The notes under the pieces are model-generated. The model saw only the letters and a program-made list of their open reading frames with translations, was not told the DNA's origin and searched no databases. Of a DNA stretch of 6,960 nt, positions 5,585-6,960 are shown piece after piece (within the stretch, counting starts at the first letter, position 1; each line of letters begins with the position of its first letter). Location of the stretch: positions 1 to 6,960 of the forward strand of contig CAJMPK010000078.1 of the NCBI GenBank assembly GCA_905215205.1. The letters are read 5' to 3'. The translations under genes and the position numbers were made by a program. The stretch comes from an uncultured bacterium (lineage in GTDB: Bacteria; Actinomycetota; Coriobacteriia; Coriobacteriales; Coriobacteriaceae).

Positions 5585-6960
5585 TGGCTCGGTTGGATAG
5601 GGGCCCGGTGTCGGGCGCGGCGTGCGGCCCGGATATGCCGGCGATTGAGGTGCGGAGCCTGAGTTTTGCCTACCCCGGGGCTGATGCTGCGGTGCTCGAG
5701 GGGCTCGACTGGTCTGTTCCCCAAGGTGCATTTGCGCTGCTTGTTGGCGGTACCGGATCGGGTAAGTCGACGCTGCTGTCGCTGCTCAAGCCCGAGATCG
5801 CTCCGGCGGGCGAGCGCGCTGGCGAAGTGCGCGTGCTGGGCGAGAACGTTGCCGACATGGACGTGCGCGCGTCTGCGGAGCGCGTGGGCTACGTGTTCCA
5901 GGATCCCGAGAACCAGATTGTGTGCGAGACCGTGTGGCACGAGATGGCGTTTGGCCTGGAAAACTTGGGGCAAGCGCGCGACGAGATGCACCGTCGCGTA
6001 GCCGAGACCAGCTATTTCTTTGGGTTGGAGGATTGGCTCCACCGCGACACCGATACGCTTTCGGGCGGACGCAAACAGCTGCTGTCGCTGGCGGCTGTGC
6101 TGGCATTACGCCCGCGCGTGCTGCTGCTCGACGAGCCCACGTCTCAGCTTGATCCGGTTGCGGAGAAGAATTTCCTGCACGCGCTGTTTCGTGTGAATCG
6201 CGAGCTGGGCTGCACGGTTGTTGTTGCGACGCATCAGCCGCGCCCAATGCTCGAATACGCGACGTGCGCGTACCGGATTGAGGACGGTCGCGTGCGCGAG
6301 GTGGCGGATATGGCTTCTTTGGGACGCCGAGAATCGCTGTTTTCCGATGACATGTTGGGGTGGGGTGCCATCCGATGTGCAAATAAAGGAGTATTCAGCA
6401 GGCGTGAGGACAATTTGGGCTCTCTGGAGCCGCTCGGTGACGTATCGAGCGCGGAAAAAAGTTCGGAATTGGACAAATCGTCCGAATTTGTGGCGCAAAC
6501 GTCGCTCGAGAACGGCTCGGAAGCCTTCTCGCGCACGGATGGAAGCAGAATACTCCAAAAAATGCACGGCGGGTCGGCTACCACCCTGTCGGAAGGCTGG
6601 TTTCGCTACGATCGCGTGGGCGGTTGGGTGTTGCGCGGGCTCGACGTGGCGTTTTCGGCCGGTGCGGTGCATGCGGTTGTGGGCGGTAACGGATGCGGTA
6701 AGTCGACGATGCTCTCGGTGCTGGCGAAGACCGCCAAGCTGCAGCGCGGCCGCATGGTGCGCGGAGCGGCCTCGGCGGCGCTGCTGCCCCAGAATCCCAA
6801 AGCATTGCTGGTTGCCGAGACGATTCGCGATGAGCTGATGGAATGGGCCTCGACCTGCGGATATGACGAGAACTTGGCGCGGGAGCGTGCGGCGAGCTTG
6901 GGGTTGTCGGGTCTGGATGGACGCCATCCGTACGATCTTTCGGGCGGGCAGCGTCAACTG
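5584..6960 (+). CDS. Tandem-fused ECF transporter ATPase (EcfA1-EcfA2 type), 3' end outside window
   Basis: The frame is open for 459 codons to the window edge and holds two ABC ATPase domains that energise EcfT. Domain 1 (about 20-250) has Walker A GGTGSGKS (55-62), a Q-loop FQDPENQ (Q106), signature LSGGRKQ (159-165), Walker B LLLDEP with Glu184, and the switch His217. Domain 2 (from about 337) has Walker A GGNGCGKS (367-374), Q-loop LPQNP (Q403) and signature LSGGQRQ (452-458) just before the edge; its Walker B lies outside. FQDPENQ is typical of ECF ATPases. The signature Gln of domain 1 is replaced by Arg. ATG at 5584 overlaps the ecfT stop, with AAGAGG about nine bases upstream. Fused ATPases of this kind are known in actinobacterial ECF systems. 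The linker, roughly 257-335, is Ser- and charge-rich, and most of it is encoded by a palindromic repeat. Confidence 0.93.
   Translation, partial: MARLDRGPVSGAACGPDMPAIEVRSLSFAYPGADAAVLEGLDWSVPQGAFALLVGGTGSGKSTLLSLLKPEIAPAGERAGEVRVLGENVADMDVRASAERVGYVFQDPENQIVCETVWHEMAFGLENLGQARDEMHRRVAETSYFFGLEDWLHRDTDTLSGGRKQLLSLAAVLALRPRVLLLDEPTSQLDPVAEKNFLHALFRVNRELGCTVVVATHQPRPMLEYATCAYRIEDGRVREVADMASLGRRESLFSDDMLGWGAIRCANKGVFSRREDNLGSLEPLGDVSSAEKSSELDKSSEFVAQTSLENGSEAFSRTDGSRILQKMHGGSATTLSEGWFRYDRVGGWVLRGLDVAFSAGAVHAVVGGNGCGKSTMLSVLAKTAKLQRGRMVRGAASAALLPQNPKALLVAETIRDELMEWASTCGYDENLARERAASLGLSGLDGRHPYDLSGGQRQL
6388..6556. repeat. Palindromic element in frame within the fused ATPase gene (169 bp)
   Basis: GGAGTATTC at 6388-6396 is perfectly inverted at 6548-6556 (GAATACTCC), and the match extends to 12 bases with one mismatch. 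Inside, further complementary blocks occur in mirror order: GAGCCG (6427-6432) with CGGCTC (6513-6518), GACGT (6439-6443) with ACGTC (6499-6503), and a central GGAC (6471-6474) with GTCC (6480-6483). The whole could fold into one long imperfect hairpin. It encodes residues 269-325 of the ATPase fusion, between the two domains, in a low-complexity Ser/Glu-rich segment. It is not one of the two 27-bp-arm elements at the left of the window. A-rich sequence flanks both sides (AAA left, AAAAAA right). Confidence 0.6.

Noticed and set aside
4658..5731. A 357-codon open frame on the minus strand opposite ecfT
   Set aside because: It is Arg/His/Pro-rich, lacks any domain, and lies opposite a membrane protein with convincing EcfT motifs.
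6106..6957. A 283-codon minus-strand frame and a 206-codon plus-strand frame (6218-6838) over the ATPase gene
   Set aside because: Both overlap a frame with complete ABC ATPase motifs on both sides. They are open across the palindromic element, which is noted as a finding, but are not called as genes.

Overview
The window is high-GC bacterial DNA. The style of the housekeeping proteins, the fused cobalt/vitamin-type transporter ATPases and the Collinsella-like hypothetical protein suggest an actinobacterium of the class Coriobacteriia, most likely Collinsella or a close relative. That placement is inference from protein character and was not tested by any search.

Layout. Positions 1-1820 are an accessory stretch: two small inverted-repeat-bounded elements (89-293 and 1618-1819) with the same 27-bp arms but unrelated interiors, bracketing a minus-strand gene (327-1454) for a 375-residue protein with a restriction-endonuclease-like C-terminal core. 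Positions 1841-4497 are core metabolism on the minus strand: glmU (3085-4497, UDP-GlcNAc synthesis for the cell wall) followed by prs (1906-2892, PRPP synthesis for nucleotides). Each has its own intrinsic terminator, so the order glmU-prs is kept but they look like separate transcription units. A 192-bp spacer between them holds the glmU terminator and a possible 31-codon ORF whose ribosome binding site and start codon lie inside that terminator.

After a divergent intergenic region (4498-4690), the plus strand carries an energy-coupling-factor transporter module: the membrane coupling protein EcfT (4691-5584) and, overlapping it by one base, a single gene with two ABC ATPase domains fused in tandem (5584 to beyond the window end at 6960). 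No substrate-binding S component is present in the window.

The most unusual features are repeats. Besides the two elements around the nuclease-like gene, a third, different palindromic element (6388-6556) lies in frame inside the linker between the two ATPase domains and has no stop codon in at least three frames. No transposase, integrase, RNA gene or CRISPR array was seen.
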